Shown: positions 10,976 to 22,534 of the stretch, in pieces
How the letters are laid out: each line of letters opens with the position of its first letter
Position numbering within the stretch: position 1 is the stretch's first letter
DNA from: Lolium rigidum
Lineage: Eukaryota > Streptophyta > Magnoliopsida > Poales > Poaceae
Length of the DNA stretch: 64,000 nucleotides
NCBI RefSeq assembly: GCF_022539505.1
Contig: NC_061514.1
Coordinates: forward strand, 248,732,124-248,796,123
Direction of reading: 5' to 3'
Program-made: the position numbers and the translations under genes
Notes under the pieces: model-generated
Told to the model about the DNA's origin: nothing
The model's database searches: none
Seen by the model: the letters and a program-made list of their open reading frames with translations, nothing else

Positions 10976-11239
10976 CTAAACTACAATCACATAGAACATG
11001 ACCAACATGGTCATGATGACCATCATCACGAAGGCCATGGTCTTCATCCGGTTCCTCCTCATGTCCCTCATCTCTCCCGCTACATAACGGGCGTATCTTC
11101 CTTCCGCCTCCACCCTAGTGGGGTATCCCTTGTAGCTGTTGCCGCTGAAATGGTGCACCTGTCTCCGACAGTCCTCCCAGTCGTCGTAGACTCCAGGAAC
11201 CCTTCCCTTGTACACGACATATGTCGTCGGCATCTCCAT
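10976..11239 (-). CDS. RNase H1-N/viroplasmin-like small protein with C-terminal membrane segment
   Basis: The 87-residue ORF reads YVVYKGRVPGVYDDWEDC, then QVHHFSGNSYKGYPTRVEAE. This is the pattern of the RNase H1 N-terminal / caulimovirus viroplasmin-type domain (Pfam PF01693), which in RNase H1 binds RNA-DNA hybrids and dsRNA. No RNase H catalytic domain follows. The domain (about residues 4-52) is followed by an Arg/Met-rich linker and a hydrophobic C-terminal stretch, MAFVMMVIMTMLVMFYVIVV, predicted to act as a tail anchor. It lies downstream of the Ulp1-like gene on the same strand, close to the CACTA end. The frame is intact, unlike its neighbours. Its role in transposition is unknown. 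It could be a captured host domain. The start MEM at 11239 was chosen because no in-frame upstream Met is visible before non-coding sequence. Confidence 0.6.
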   Translation of the reverse strand: MEMPTTYVVYKGRVPGVYDDWEDCRRQVHHFSGNSYKGYPTRVEAEGRYARYVAGEMRDMRRNRMKTMAFVMMVIMTMLVMFYVIVV

Positions 11240-11284
11240 TCACAAGACAAGTAAAACGTTAGTACCAATGCAATGAACAAGTGC

Positions 11285-11720
11285 CAACTCAAATAAGAGA
11301 CAAGTAGTACGAACTAAATAGCATGTGCCTCATACTTTGTTGGTCGAAATAAATAATAACATACAGGGATGGGGTCAGCGAGGCTAGGTAGGATGCACAA
11401 TAGATTGATATTTGTGGCCATCACACCAAGCCTCACCGGCCCCACCCCGGAGTGTACAAGTGACCGAACATTTTAATCATCGGCCAATGCAATTAAGAAG
11501 TGTGAACTCAAATAAAAGACAAGTAGTACGAATTAAATAGCGTGCCTCATACTTTGTCGGTCGAAACAAATATTAACATCCAGGGATGGAGTCGGTGAGG
11601 CTAGGTAGGATGCACAAGAGATTGATACTTGTGGCCGTCGCACCAAGGCTCACCGGCTCCACCCCCGAGTGTACGAGTGACCGAACATTCTAATCATCGG
11701 CGAACTCCAAATACGAGGCA
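11285..11720. repeat. Tandem repeat of about 200-219 bp in the CACTA
   Basis: A unit containing GACAAGTAGTACGAACTAAA, GGCTAGGTAGGATGCACAA and GTGACCGAACATT is present at 11286 and again at 11505 with about 90% identity. A third partial start lies near 11703. The repeat is non-coding and lies between the small viroplasmin-like ORF and the end of the Ulp1-like gene. Confidence 0.8.
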
Positions 11721-11935
11721 AGTAATGCAAATAATTATTAAGCTATCTACGCCATAATCTTGAAATATATAGCAAAGTAAATGAAACTATAGACACATGT
11801 TCACATGCACATTCATACAACTAAATAAAAGCAACAAGTCGATTCTATTGGAATATATAGCAATTATTACAATACGGAAGTTCAAGGACATATCGTTCAA
11901 GCTTTAGCAAGTGTTCCCGTTGTAGGATCAGGTTG

Positions 11936-14900
11936 TACGCCTAGGGGGGAATGGACGGCAGCCCTCAAGCGAGTTGAACGGCCTCTCATCACGCGACATC
12001 TCCAAGAGGAGTTCTATCTCGTCATTAGGTGGTACACCGTAGCCGTAGAAGAACTCGCCAGACCTAGCGTTGACATCCTGCAGGATTACCGTGCAAATGA
12101 ACTGCTGGATGCGACCCCAGTTCTTTCTAATCTCTCTATCGGGGACATCCGCCATGTTTGCAAACCTGTTTCCGAGATTCTCTCGGCAGCAACATGTCAT
12201 CTGCGTACTTTATGTACTCCTGCATCCGAAGGATGGCGTACCACGCGTCCATCCCATTGTCTTGCGTCGATCGCTTGAGGCAGGGGAAGTTGGTTGTGTG
12301 GGTTAAGACCAAGCCTCCTCGGGATTTCCTCTCTACTTTGAGGGGGCTCGCCTTGTTGGCGAAGCCGGTGAGAGCATCATTGAGAAGGGCCCTGATGTGG
12401 GTGTAGTCTTTCTTGCGGTCCCTACCCGAGTCGAGATAGATCGCATGCGAGTGTTGCGGGTGCACGACGATGAGGGTGCGGAACTTGTCTCTCGCGGAAA
12501 ACACACGGATTAACCTTTGGAAATGCAAATGGAGATATAGGATAGAATGGTGATGGGGGACTAGCGAGTGATTACTTACTCGGGGAAGTAAGGGATGAGA
12601 ATGGCGCCCTTTTAATGTTCGCCAGCATGAAATCCTCGACCTCGCTGGGTGGCAATCGCGCGATCCCCGCCGTGTGCGATGATGCTCTCCCGCATATAGA
12701 AGGGGTCCATTATCGCGATGGTCGGCGTCCCCTCCTTAACAATCTGGGAAGACAAGCTAAGAGCAACTAGGCGAACTACACTAAAGTGGAGCGCTTGCAT
12801 GCGATAGATGCTGAATATGTCGTTGAACCGGATGAAGCACAAGTCCGCGGGGTACTTCTCGACGAAGTTCATGCCAGTTGGCACCTTCGCCACGAAGAGA
12901 GGGTAAGCAGGATCTTTTGATTTGAGAAGAATGTTCTCCACATGCTCGACAGGCCTCATGCAAGCTCCTCATATCCGGGGTGAGTTTCTTCAGGACATGC
13001 TCCGGCAGCATCGGTTCACCCAAGTGATGCAGAGGTCGCCAATTGTTTGGCAACTTGTCAAGGAGTGGGACCTTGTCCTTGGATTTGGCCGCCGCCTTGT
13101 CTTTGGCGTCCTTCTTATTTGCCCTCTTCCTCTTCTTGGGTTGTAGTGCTGGACCATCCATCGCCGTAGTGGCCGTAGCACGGAGTGTGTTTGGGCTCAG
13201 CATATTTTTGACGGCGGCGGTGGCGACCTCCTCAGGATTTTCCTCCTCAGCCGTTTCTTGAGAATCGAATAGCTTCTTGAAGCACACATATTTCGAGGCC
13301 GACGCATCCTCATGGACAACTTGTGAAGACGTAGGAATATCCCATTGGAAGTTCTCACGTTCGTATTCCTCGGCCTCTGGCGCAGCTGGCAGTTGTGGTG
13401 GGGCGCTGACCTCTGGCACAGCTGGCCGTTCTGGTGGGGCGATGGTCACCGGCGCCGCTGGCTGTCGTGGAGGGACGCTGACATGTGGTGCCGCAAGGTG
13501 CTTGTCTTTGCTTGCCGTCGACCCCGAGTAGGTGTTGATCCGAATTAGGGTGTTCGGCCATAGCAGTACCCAACCCTTCAGTGAGGCCAGATTCAACGGG
13601 CTATCGTCATCGGCACCATGCGGTTGATTAGGAGGAAACAAATCCTCATAGCCCGGTAACGCCCGATCCACTTCAACCCGGTAAACGTCATCCGACATAT
13701 CTCGTGTGTGCCACTTCTTATCCAGGGGCCGAAGGATGGACCCCCTCGCGACGTCTTTGAGTTCGTCGTTTACTCTCATCAGGAAGGTGCATGGCATTGA
13801 GAGCGCATGCGAGAACATGTGTATGGCGTTAGAGAGAGGGCAAGGATGATGAAACTAATATATTAACTTGATGTACACATTAGTTAATTACCGTGAGGGC
13901 GTTGAGCTCGGCTAATGTCGACGGGCCGACACATGCGGCGGCGGGCGTGCAAGTGACGGAGGGGCTGCTACCCGGCATGGACGGTGAATCCCTAGCACCA
14001 GCGACATTGCCGGCGGCCGGAGGAGTCTCCATTATAACATTGTCATTGCCGGCGGACGGCGGCGCCATCGAGTTGCTGCCGTCGAAGCTAACCACTTGCA
14101 TTTTCGGGGGGGGGCTTGTTTGCCACCCTCATACCACGCGTGTAGAGCGTCGAAATCTGCTTGGACTGAAGCGGCGACTTCAGCTTTGACTTCAGGTACG
14201 AGTGTAGCTTTGAGTTGCGGTACCAGGTGCGGTACCAAACCAGCTTGGACTTGGGCTAGGATTGACTCCCTCATTTCCTCCGCCTCCCGCTGCTTCCTCT
14301 CACTGCGCGCATTTTTATCGGCCGCAGACGACAAGCCGTAGTGACCATGCTTGTGGCCTGTACCGGCGCCATCCACACGGCCTCTATGAAGCCTTCTCGC
14401 AGGTGAATGCTCATTGACGATGTTTAGCGCCCATATGAGAGGCTTCTCCCATGCTACCCTGCCCGTCGACGCCTGGGACGAGGAGCCTTCGTCACCTTGA
14501 GAAAGTCTTTGTCTTTCTTCTTCCTGCGGAAGAAACGCGAACCATTTAGAAATGTTGCTACTATTATATGAACGATACTTGATCTAATTAAACCGGTAAA
14601 TTGCTTACTAGCTTTTTCTCCAACGACAGGACCTTCTTGTCGTTCGTGAACCAAATTATGTCGGTTACGACCTTCGGGTCCGTGACAAGTTCCCCGGTTA
14701 GTTTCTTCTTATGGTACCGGGACCTGATGAATCTTCTTTCAAGCGGGTCCTTGTACTTGAGCCAAGGGTTCTCAATGCCGGCATTTACATACGCCTCGTC
14801 CTCCTTCGCCCAATAGGGCTCCTTTCCCTCGTACCCACGGCTCCCAAGGTTGTGGTTGCCGATGTTAAGCTCCCGCATTTCCTTCCCCCACAACTTGTGA

Positions 14901-15409
14901 TTCTTGGTTGCTTGTAGCTCTTCATTGGCCACAAAAGCATCAAAGTCCGCCTGGGTGACATGCGGAAAGGCGGAGTGGACCTCTTCGAAACCTTTGCCCT
15001 CAGCAATCAGCTTCCGCACCATGTACTTATAGCTGCCGAGGTGTTTGGTGAACTTCAGGAGGGCTTGTGAGTTCACAATGTTGTTGGTTTGATGACTGGA
15101 GGCGTAGTCGCCTAGGAACTTGTATCGTGCGTGCAACCTCGCAATGAGCTGGGCTCGCAAAGGCGCTTTATTCTCAGCTCGGAGGTCCGTCTCGTTGAGA
15201 TTGACGACCTCTCGGAGGATACATGCCAGTTGGTTGCCGTACCCCTTGGCAACATCCTTAGGCTCCACCGGCAAACCACTGGCGGGATCCACCTCTTTTA
15301 TTGTGTCTCGCCGGTGGCGACCGTGTTTTGGCGCCTTGCCTTCCGCGGCCTCTTGGAACCACTTGTCCCGGTGCCACTACTCCCGGCGGCGCCGCTAGGA
15401 TCGTCGCCG
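11936..15409 (-). pseudogene. CACTA second gene: Ptta/En-Spm, DUF8039-like and Ulp1-like domains (3' part)
   Basis: Reading leftward, the first domain is a Ptta/En-Spm plant transposase domain (Pfam PF03004 type) at about 15280-14610, with KEPYWAKEDEAYVNAG and ERRFIRSRYHKKKLTGEL. An intron at 14608-14524 (GTAAGC...CCGCAG) follows. Then comes a coiled region (EERQRLSQ, QADFDALHAWYEG), a Pro/Ala-rich linker and a DUF8039-like block near 13790-13640 (PCTFLMRVNDELKDVARGS). The end resembles Ulp1/C48 cysteine peptidases (LIVVHPQHSHAIYLDSGRD, then FPCLKRSTQDNGMDAWYAI) and stops at 11936. At the expected catalytic position the usual CGFYV-type cysteine motif reads MDAWYAI, so no peptidase activity is expected. 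Frame changes occur near 14105 (a run of nine G), 12960, 12600 and 12190. The 5' exon is at 24972-25209, beyond a nested Athila-type element. Confidence 0.75.
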
Positions 15410-16805
15410 TGATGACCCACAAGTACAGGGGATCGCAACAGTCTTCGAGGGAAGTATTACCCAATTTATTGATTCGACACAAGGGGAGACAAAGAATAAT
15501 TGAAAGCCTTAACATCGGAGTTGTCAATTCAGCTGCACCTAGAAACAGACTTGCTCGCATGAGTTTATCAGTAGTAATAGTTTTATAGCAGTAGCAGTAG
15601 TGAAATAACAGCAGCAGAGTAACAAAGACAGCAGTAGTGATTTTAGTAAACAGCAGGATTAAAATACCGTAGGCACGGGGACGGATGACGGGCGTTGCAT
15701 GGATGAGAGAAACTCATGTAACAATCATAGCAGGGCATTTGCGGATAATAATAAAACGGTATCCAAGTACTAATCAATCAATAGGCATGTGTTCCAATTA
15801 TAGTCGTACGTGCTCGCAATGAGAAACTTGCACAACATCTTTTGTCCTACCAACCGGTGGCAGCCGGGCCTCAAGGGAAACTACTGGATATTAAGGTACT
15901 CCTTTTAATAGAGTACCGGAGCAAAGCATTAACACTCCGTGAACACATGTGATCCTCACGTCATCGCCATTCCCTCCGGTTGTCCCGATTTCTATCACTT
16001 CGGGGCCATTGGTTCCGGACAGCGACATGTGTATACAACTTGCAGGTAAGATCATAAACAACGAATATCTTCATGAATCAATAACATGTTCAGATCTGAG
16101 ATCATGGCACTCGGGCCCTAGTGACAAGCATTAAGCATAACAAGTTGCAACAATATCATAAAAGTACCATCTACGGACACTAGGCACTATGCCCTAACAA
16201 TCTTATGCTATTACATGACCAATCTCATCCAATCCCTACCATCCCCTTCGGCCTACAGCGGGGGAATTACTCACACATGGATGGGGGAAACATTGCTGGT
16301 TGATGGAGAGGCGTTGGCGGTGATGGCGGTGATGATCTCCTCCAATTCCCCGTCCCGGCGGAGTGCCAGAACGGAGACTTCTGACTCCCGCGACGGAGTT
16401 TCGCGATGTGGCGGCGTTCTGGAGAGTTTCTGGCGACTTCGACTTCTCTCCGTGCGTTTTTAGGTCGAGGCGAATAAGTAGTCCGAAGGGGGGCGTCGGA
16501 GGCCAGCCGAGGGGCCACACCACATGGCCGCGCGGGCCCCCCGGGCCGCACCGCCATGTGGTGTGGGGCCCTCGGGCCTCCACTTCAATTGTCCTTCGGC
16601 TCCGTCATTATTCCGGGAAAATAGGCCCTTTCGTCAAAATCCCGAGGTTTTTCCCGAAAGTTGGATTTCTGCACAAAAACGAGACACTAGAACAGCTTCT
16701 GCTGAAAACAGCGTTAGTCCGTGTTAGTTGCATCCAAAATACACAAATTAGAGGCAAAACAATAGCAAAAGTGTTCGGGAAAGTAGATACGTTTTGGACG
16801 TATCA
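15410..16805 (-). repeat. 3' LTR of the Athila-type element
   Basis: On the minus strand it starts TGATACGTCCAAAACGTATC and ends GTGGGTCATCA. Its GC-rich central part (CCACATGGCCGCGCGGGCCC on the plus strand) resembles a block in the solo LTR at 51204 and in the partial LTR at 62736, pointing to a related group of LTR families. Confidence 0.93.
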
Positions 16806-19152
16806 ACTCCCCCCAAGCTTAGCTTATTGCTTGTCCTCAAGCAATTCAGTTAACAACTCAGCGATAAAAGAACTTTCACGAACACATTTGCTCATATGAT
16901 GTATATATTCTCATGATATGGCTAATACTTGAGCAGTTCATAATAAGGTACATGCAAATAAGATCATCTAACAGCTATGTCAATCATGAAGAGGTACCAA
17001 CAATTAATAATAAGCATCATGAGTCATGTATATAAGCAGGATTGCAATGTTCATAAGAGAGTATGATAAAGTGGTATCTCGCTTGCTTGTATTTGATTGG
17101 CAAAACATAAATGCCCGGGCACCTCTGGAGTTCATAGAAAGACTAGAAGTAGTGATTGTCAAAGATAAAAGCATCAAAGTTATACCACAATCAATCATAT
17201 TTTGAGACAAGCATATTATACTAAGAATGACAATTGTGCTCTCAAGAAAGTGCTCAAAGAAATAATGGAGACACAACATAAAAGTAAAAGATTGACCCTT
17301 CGCAGAGGGAAGCAGGGATTAACATGCGCTAGAGCTTTTCATTTTTATAAAGACAGGAGTAAAATTATTTTGAGAGGTGTTTGTTGTTGTCAACGAATGG
17401 TAATGGGTACACCAACTACCTCGCCAACCGGACTTTCAAGAGCGGCTCCCATGAATTATTTGCATGTTTATGTGGCACTCCTTCCAACCTTTCTTACACA
17501 AACCATGGCTAACCGAATCCTCGGGTGCCTGCCAACAATCACATACCATGAAGGAGTGCCTTTTTAGTTTAGTTTTATTATGATGATGACACTCCCCCAA
17601 CCTTTTCTTACACAAGCCATGGCTAACCGAATCCTTCGGGTGCCGTCCAACAATCACAAACCATGGAGGAGTGTCTATTTAAGTTAATTAATTCGGGACT
17701 CGGGAATCCCATTGCCAGCTCTTTTTGCAAAATTATTGGATAAGCGGATGTGCCACTATTCCATATGAGAGTCCGTCAAAAGTAAATGACAAGGTTGAAA
17801 GCTAAACACCACATACTTCCTCATGAGCTATGAAACATTAACACAAATTAAGAAGCATTTTGAAGATTTTAAAGGTAGCGCATGAGAATTTACTTGGAAT
17901 GGTTTGAAATGCCATGCATAGGTATTTATGGTGGACACTCGGAATAACTTGGTTTTCATGTGTTTGGAGGCACGAGCAGCGTTCCCGCTCAGTACAAGTG
18001 AAGGCTAGCAAAAGACTAGGGAGCGACAAATCAAGAGAGCAAGAATCGTCATAATCATGCTTGCGGCAAAATAAATTAACCGAGGCATAAAAGTGATACA
18101 AGAACTCTGAAGCAATGTAAATCATTGAGGCTTAATTGACTCTTGTTCAGTCATATGCATGCGTGAGCATGTGCCAAGTCGATATAAATGAATTATTCAG
18201 AGGAGGATACCACAATGCCATACTTACTTATGAATAAAACAATGCAAGCAAACATCCATGACATGCTACTCATATTAATAAATTGGAGCTAAACATGAGA
18301 GATCATGAACTACAAGACTTTCTTAAATAACATATATCTCACATGAACCAACTAAGCATGCTCACATGGATGAGTATATGTACAGAAAATGAAAACAAAT
18401 AGAGTTCATACCAGCCTCTCACCACAATCAGATTGTCGTAGATCGTCATTATTGCCTTTTCACTTGTGTAGCTTGGATAATATGAAATGAAAACCACGCT
18501 CCAGCCACCGAAGACCATTGAACTCAAGATGAACTTTACAAACCAGAGAAGAACAGCAAATATTTTTGGTGTTTTCGAATTTAAGAACAAGAACGAAAGG
18601 AAACAAGCAAACAAAGCAAAATCTTTTTGGGTTTTCTTATAGCAAACTAGCAATAGCAAATAAAGCGAAACAAATGCAAGAAACTAAGATAAACAAATGG
18701 TGAAGAGAAACAACAGAAATATTTTTGGTCTTTTTGTGTTTTGGGAAAGAAACAAAGTGGAAACAAGGAATAGCAAACTAAAAGAAACACAGAAAGCGAG
18801 ATGGCAGAAATCTGCCAAAACCTTGACAGCAGTACAGAAATCGACTTTTACAAAAATCTTACGTTGCTCAGTTCGAAAAGTGTTCAACTAATGAAAGTTA
18901 GATAACAACCTGGGGAACATGCACAAAAATTTGCAACTCAAAATACTGTTCTGGCTGGGCGCACGAATTTTTACGGTAACAGCCCAGAATCTGTTTTCAG
19001 GCAGCACTTCCCCAAATATCATCTTCCTCTTATTAGAAAACCACTCAAAGAGACTAAACAAGTATATACAAGTATCCAGCAATCATAATATGCAAAGAAT
19101 GAGTGATGCCGGTATACCTCCCCCAAGCTTAGGCTTTTGGCCTAAGTGGAGT
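16806..19152 (-). other. Non-coding 3' region and PPT of the Athila-type element
   Basis: No coding signal. On the minus strand AAGCTTGGGGGGAGT (16820-16806) lies directly before the TGATACG start of the 3' LTR and is the likely polypurine tract. A near-identical CTTGGGGGAGG tract occurs again at about 19120-19135, just after the extra ORF. Two diverged copies of a roughly 140-bp unit lie at about 17475-17680 (AACCATGGCTAACCGAATCC and a near-copy). Confidence 0.65.
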
Positions 19153-20673
19153 TCAATCCCATCGATCCCATGAAGTAGCGCCTCCGTAGTATGACGAAGA
19201 TGGATCGTATTCCGGGTATGTGCTAGAAGACGCACCGGGATGTGTGACGGTGTAATCATAGGAAGGCTCCACATCCTCGGAGTCATGCTGCTGGTGGAAA
19301 TCTTGTATCTTCATATGTTCATCCACCTCCTCCTTAGTGCACGACCATGATTGCCTGTCAATACTGAACAAACCTGGTTGGGGAAGAGGAATTTCTTTCT
19401 CATCCCCGTCAGAGAACAACATTCTATAGACCATATTATCTAAAGTAGAATCAGTAGTCACAAAATGATGACTCTTCATAGCGGTAATATCAAGTTTCCT
19501 AGGGGCCAATGGCACATCATTAGGATCAATAGGAAGATTTAGATATGTTAAAACGCGCAGTGCAATAGTTCCTCCAAAAATAGGTCCCCTGGTAGTCCGG
19601 CGGCGAGCAATAAGAGCACCAAGGTGATAGGATGTTTGACCAGTAAGTGCAATATTCAGGAAAGCAAGATGGTAGCTAGAGATATTACTAGTGTTCTCCC
19701 TACCAAGAATGCTAGTAGCAATGTAATATGCAAAATACTTAATGGCGGGGAGTTGAATGTTCCTTATCTTGCCCCGCTGAATGGTGCGACAATCATCATC
19801 GGTAATCCCTCGATAGAGCTCCAACAAGTCCCGGGGGTTGTCATCAATCCTACTTGCTGTACCTGCAGGGACAATATCCAACGCACGACAAAAATCCTTC
19901 AATTGCATAGTAACAGGATTACCATAGATCCTGAATGCAACCGTTGGCTCAGATTGTTTGTTGTTGAACTGGAAACTCTCGACGAAAATTTTTGTGAGCA
20001 TATAGTATTGCTCCCTTTCATCTCCCATATAGGTGGTTAACCCTGCCCTGTTGACAAGGGTTAAGAAATCCTCCAATATCCCTGCATTCCTTAGAAAATC
20101 ATAGCATGGGAAAGTCGAAGCATTAGGAGGCCCGTTGTCCTCTTCGGGCGCGAAGCTAGGCGCGATGATGTCCTCATTGTACGACCGCCTAATTTGGGTG
20201 GCGGTCCTAGAAGGCCTCCCGGTGCTGGTTGTTCCCTTCTTGAACAATTCTCCAAATTTGAACTTCTTCAAGGAGCAAATGTGCCAAATTTCAGCAGGAA
20301 ATCTGAGCTGAGCAAAGAGATCGAGAAATCTGGAGTTCTTGAGCAAAAACGCGAGTGAGAGGAAATTGGTTCGAGTTTTTTCGGGAGAGAGAAGGTGCTG
20401 GGAGAAAGAGATGACAAAGTGGGGCAAGGAGGGGCCCACACCACATGGTGGCGCGCCCACCTTGCTGGCTGCGCCGGCCTGTGGTGTGGCACCCTGTGGT
20501 GCCCCACAGGTCATCCTCTGGTGCTCCCAGGTGCCTCGTCGAAAAATAGGACCAACGGTGTAATTTTCGCGAATTTTTGAAAACTTTGAAAAATGCACAT
20601 TTCTAGGTATTAAGTTTATTATTACTGGCCAGGAAAATTTTTGAAATCTCAAATCAACTAAGAAACTTTGCAA
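19153..20673 (-). CDS. Extra ORF of the Athila-type element (ATHILA ORF-1-like)
   Basis: A 506-codon open frame follows gag-protease on the same strand, where pol would normally lie. The first 130 or so codons cover a GC-rich leader and may not be translated. The conserved-looking part starts near 20210 and includes PCYDFLRNAGILEDFLTL, YMLTKIFVESFQF, YHLAFLNIALTGQTSYHLGA and PIFGGTIALRVLTYL. It resembles the ATHILA ORF-1 / plant retrotransposon N-terminal-like family, by eye only. The C-terminus is Tyr/Ser-rich and low complexity. No membrane segment typical of Env is obvious. It is the longest uninterrupted frame in the element while gag is broken, which may mean selection or a recent origin. 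Confidence 0.6.
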   Translation of the reverse strand: MQSFLVDLRFQKFSWPVIINLIPRNVHFSKFSKIRENYTVGPIFRRGTWEHQRMTCGAPQGATPQAGAASKVGAPPCGVGPSLPHFVISFSQHLLSPEKTRTNFLSLAFLLKNSRFLDLFAQLRFPAEIWHICSLKKFKFGELFKKGTTSTGRPSRTATQIRRSYNEDIIAPSFAPEEDNGPPNASTFPCYDFLRNAGILEDFLTLVNRAGLTTYMGDEREQYYMLTKIFVESFQFNNKQSEPTVAFRIYGNPVTMQLKDFCRALDIVPAGTASRIDDNPRDLLELYRGITDDDCRTIQRGKIRNIQLPAIKYFAYYIATSILGRENTSNISSYHLAFLNIALTGQTSYHLGALIARRRTTRGPIFGGTIALRVLTYLNLPIDPNDVPLAPRKLDITAMKSHHFVTTDSTLDNMVYRMLFSDGDEKEIPLPQPGLFSIDRQSWSCTKEEVDEHMKIQDFHQQHDSEDVEPSYDYTVTHPGASSSTYPEYDPSSSYYGGATSWDRWD

Positions 20674-20827
20674 ATTAAAGGTGCTACAGCAACTAAAGCA
20701 AGTGGAGAAAGAAAGAGATGTTGTTTACCTCCTCTATGCATATAAAAGGTATTTGTTAACAAGGTTGATCAATTCTTGCCACCAAATAAATTTTATATAG
20801 CATATGAAGAAATAAACCTCAAATCAA

Positions 20828-22534
20828 TCATGTTACCTTGAATTGTATTGATATGGATCCAATCACAAGAGTTTGATATTCTTCTTTAGGCTCATATATA
20901 GGACAATCAATAGTTCCCACTTTGATAGTTCTCACATGAGAAATAGTATTAACTCCGCACGCTTTTTCAATCCTCTTGGGGAAATAGACGGTGTGTTCCT
21001 TATCATCAACATTGAAAGTAACCTTTCCTTTATTGCAATCAATAACAGCCCCTGCGGTGTTAAGAAAAGGTCTCCCAAGAATAATAGACATATTATCATC
21101 TTCAGGCATTTCCAACACAACAAAATCAGTTAATATCAAGCAGTTATTAGTAACTTGAACAGGAACATCCTCACATATACCAACAGGAATAGCAGTAGAT
21201 TTATCAGCCATTTGCAAAGATATATCAGTAGGGTATCAACTTATCTAAGTAAAGTCTCTTATAAAGAGAAAAAGGCATAACACTAACACCGGCGCCCAAG
21301 TCACATAGAGCAGTTTTAACATAATTATTCTTAATAGAACAAGGAATAGTAGGTATACCGGGTCGCCCAACTTCTTTGGAACTTTGCCATTGAAAGAGTA
21401 ATTAGCAAGCATAGTGGAAATTTCCTCATTGGGAATTTTCCTTTTGTTAGTAACAATATCTTTCATATACTTTGAATAAGGAGGCAATTTAATAGCATCA
21501 ATCAAAGGGATTTGCAAGAATAAAGGTTTCATCCAATCACAGAATTTATTATAGTGTTCTTCTTCCTTTGATTTTAGTTTCTTAGCAGGAAAAGGCATTG
21601 GCTTTTGCACCCAAGGTTCTCTTTCATTACCATGTTTCTCAGCAATAAAATCTTCTTTAGTATACTTTTTATTTTTAGCATGCTTTTCAGGTTCTTTTTC
21701 AACCTCTTCTTTATCGGGAGTATCATTCTTATCATTATCTTCACTATTATCATGTTCATTACCACTTTCAGTTTCAGCATCAGAAATAGAAATACTATTA
21801 GGATCATTAACAAGTTCAGAGGATTCTACAACATTTTTATGTTTCTTCTTCTTTTTCTTAGAATGAGCTCTAGGTTCAATGCGTTGAGAATCTTGTTCAA
21901 TTCTTTTCGGATGCCCTTCAGGATATAGAGGATCCTGGGTAGAGACACCACCTCTAGTTGTTACTTCATAAGCATGTTTTTCTTTAGCATTATTTCCTAA
22001 CAAGTCATTTTGCACTTTAGTGAGTTGATCAATTTGAGTTTGAACCATATGAAAATGTTTAACAAGCATCTTAACATCATTGGAGGTTCTCTCCACAATA
22101 TCATGCAATTCACTAATAGCTTGAGAATTTTCCATTAGATGATTCTCTACTCTCATATTAAAATTTTCTTGCTTAACAATATAATTATCAAACTCATCTA
22201 AGCATTGCGCAGGAGGTCTTGAATACGGAATATCTTCCCTAGTAAAGCGTTGAAGGGAATTTACCTCAATCATGGATGAAGGGGGAATTATCTCACATAT
22301 ATCTTCTATAGGAGGTAGATTCTTCACATCTTCAGATTTAATACTTTTCTCCTTGAGAGACTTCTTGGCTTCCCTCATATCTTCATCATTCAATTTAATT
22401 AAACCCCTCTTCTTCACTATTGGCGTTGGAGTTGGTTCGAGCGTATTCCAATCATCATAATTCCGGCCTATTTTAGCCAATAATTCTTCAACGATCGTCC
22501 GGAGTTCTTTTCCTGAAAACACAACCAAGCACAA
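20828..22534 (-). pseudogene. gag C-terminal region and partial aspartic protease, Athila type
   Basis: The frame from 22534 contains the acidic/Lys-rich spacer of Athila-type Gag (SMIEVNSLQRFTREDIPYSR, YEVTTRGGVSTQDPLYPEG) and reaches NGKVPKKLGDPVYL, the start of the protease region. A frameshift near 21370 follows. The frame from 21217 carries the rest of the protease-like region: ILTDFVVLEMPEDDN and ILGRPFLNTAGAVIDC. A stop falls at 20828. Reverse transcriptase, which should follow, is absent. The Gag-protease would package and process RNA in the cytoplasm if intact. Confidence 0.75.

Noticed and set aside
13838..13900. Intron between the Pro/Ala linker and the DUF8039-like block of the CACTA second gene
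   Set aside because: A GTAATT donor is visible near 13889 but no convincing AG acceptor sits before the next block, so I did not assign exon borders.
16236..16899. Several ORFs of 60-178 codons inside the Athila-type LTR, with near-copies at 24384-25191
   Set aside because: They lie in LTR sequence, differ in frame between the two LTR copies, and have no domain.
20268..20673. Treating the first 130 codons of the Athila-type extra ORF as part of the protein
   Set aside because: GC-rich LTR-like leader composition and no preferred start. The conserved-looking text begins near 20210.
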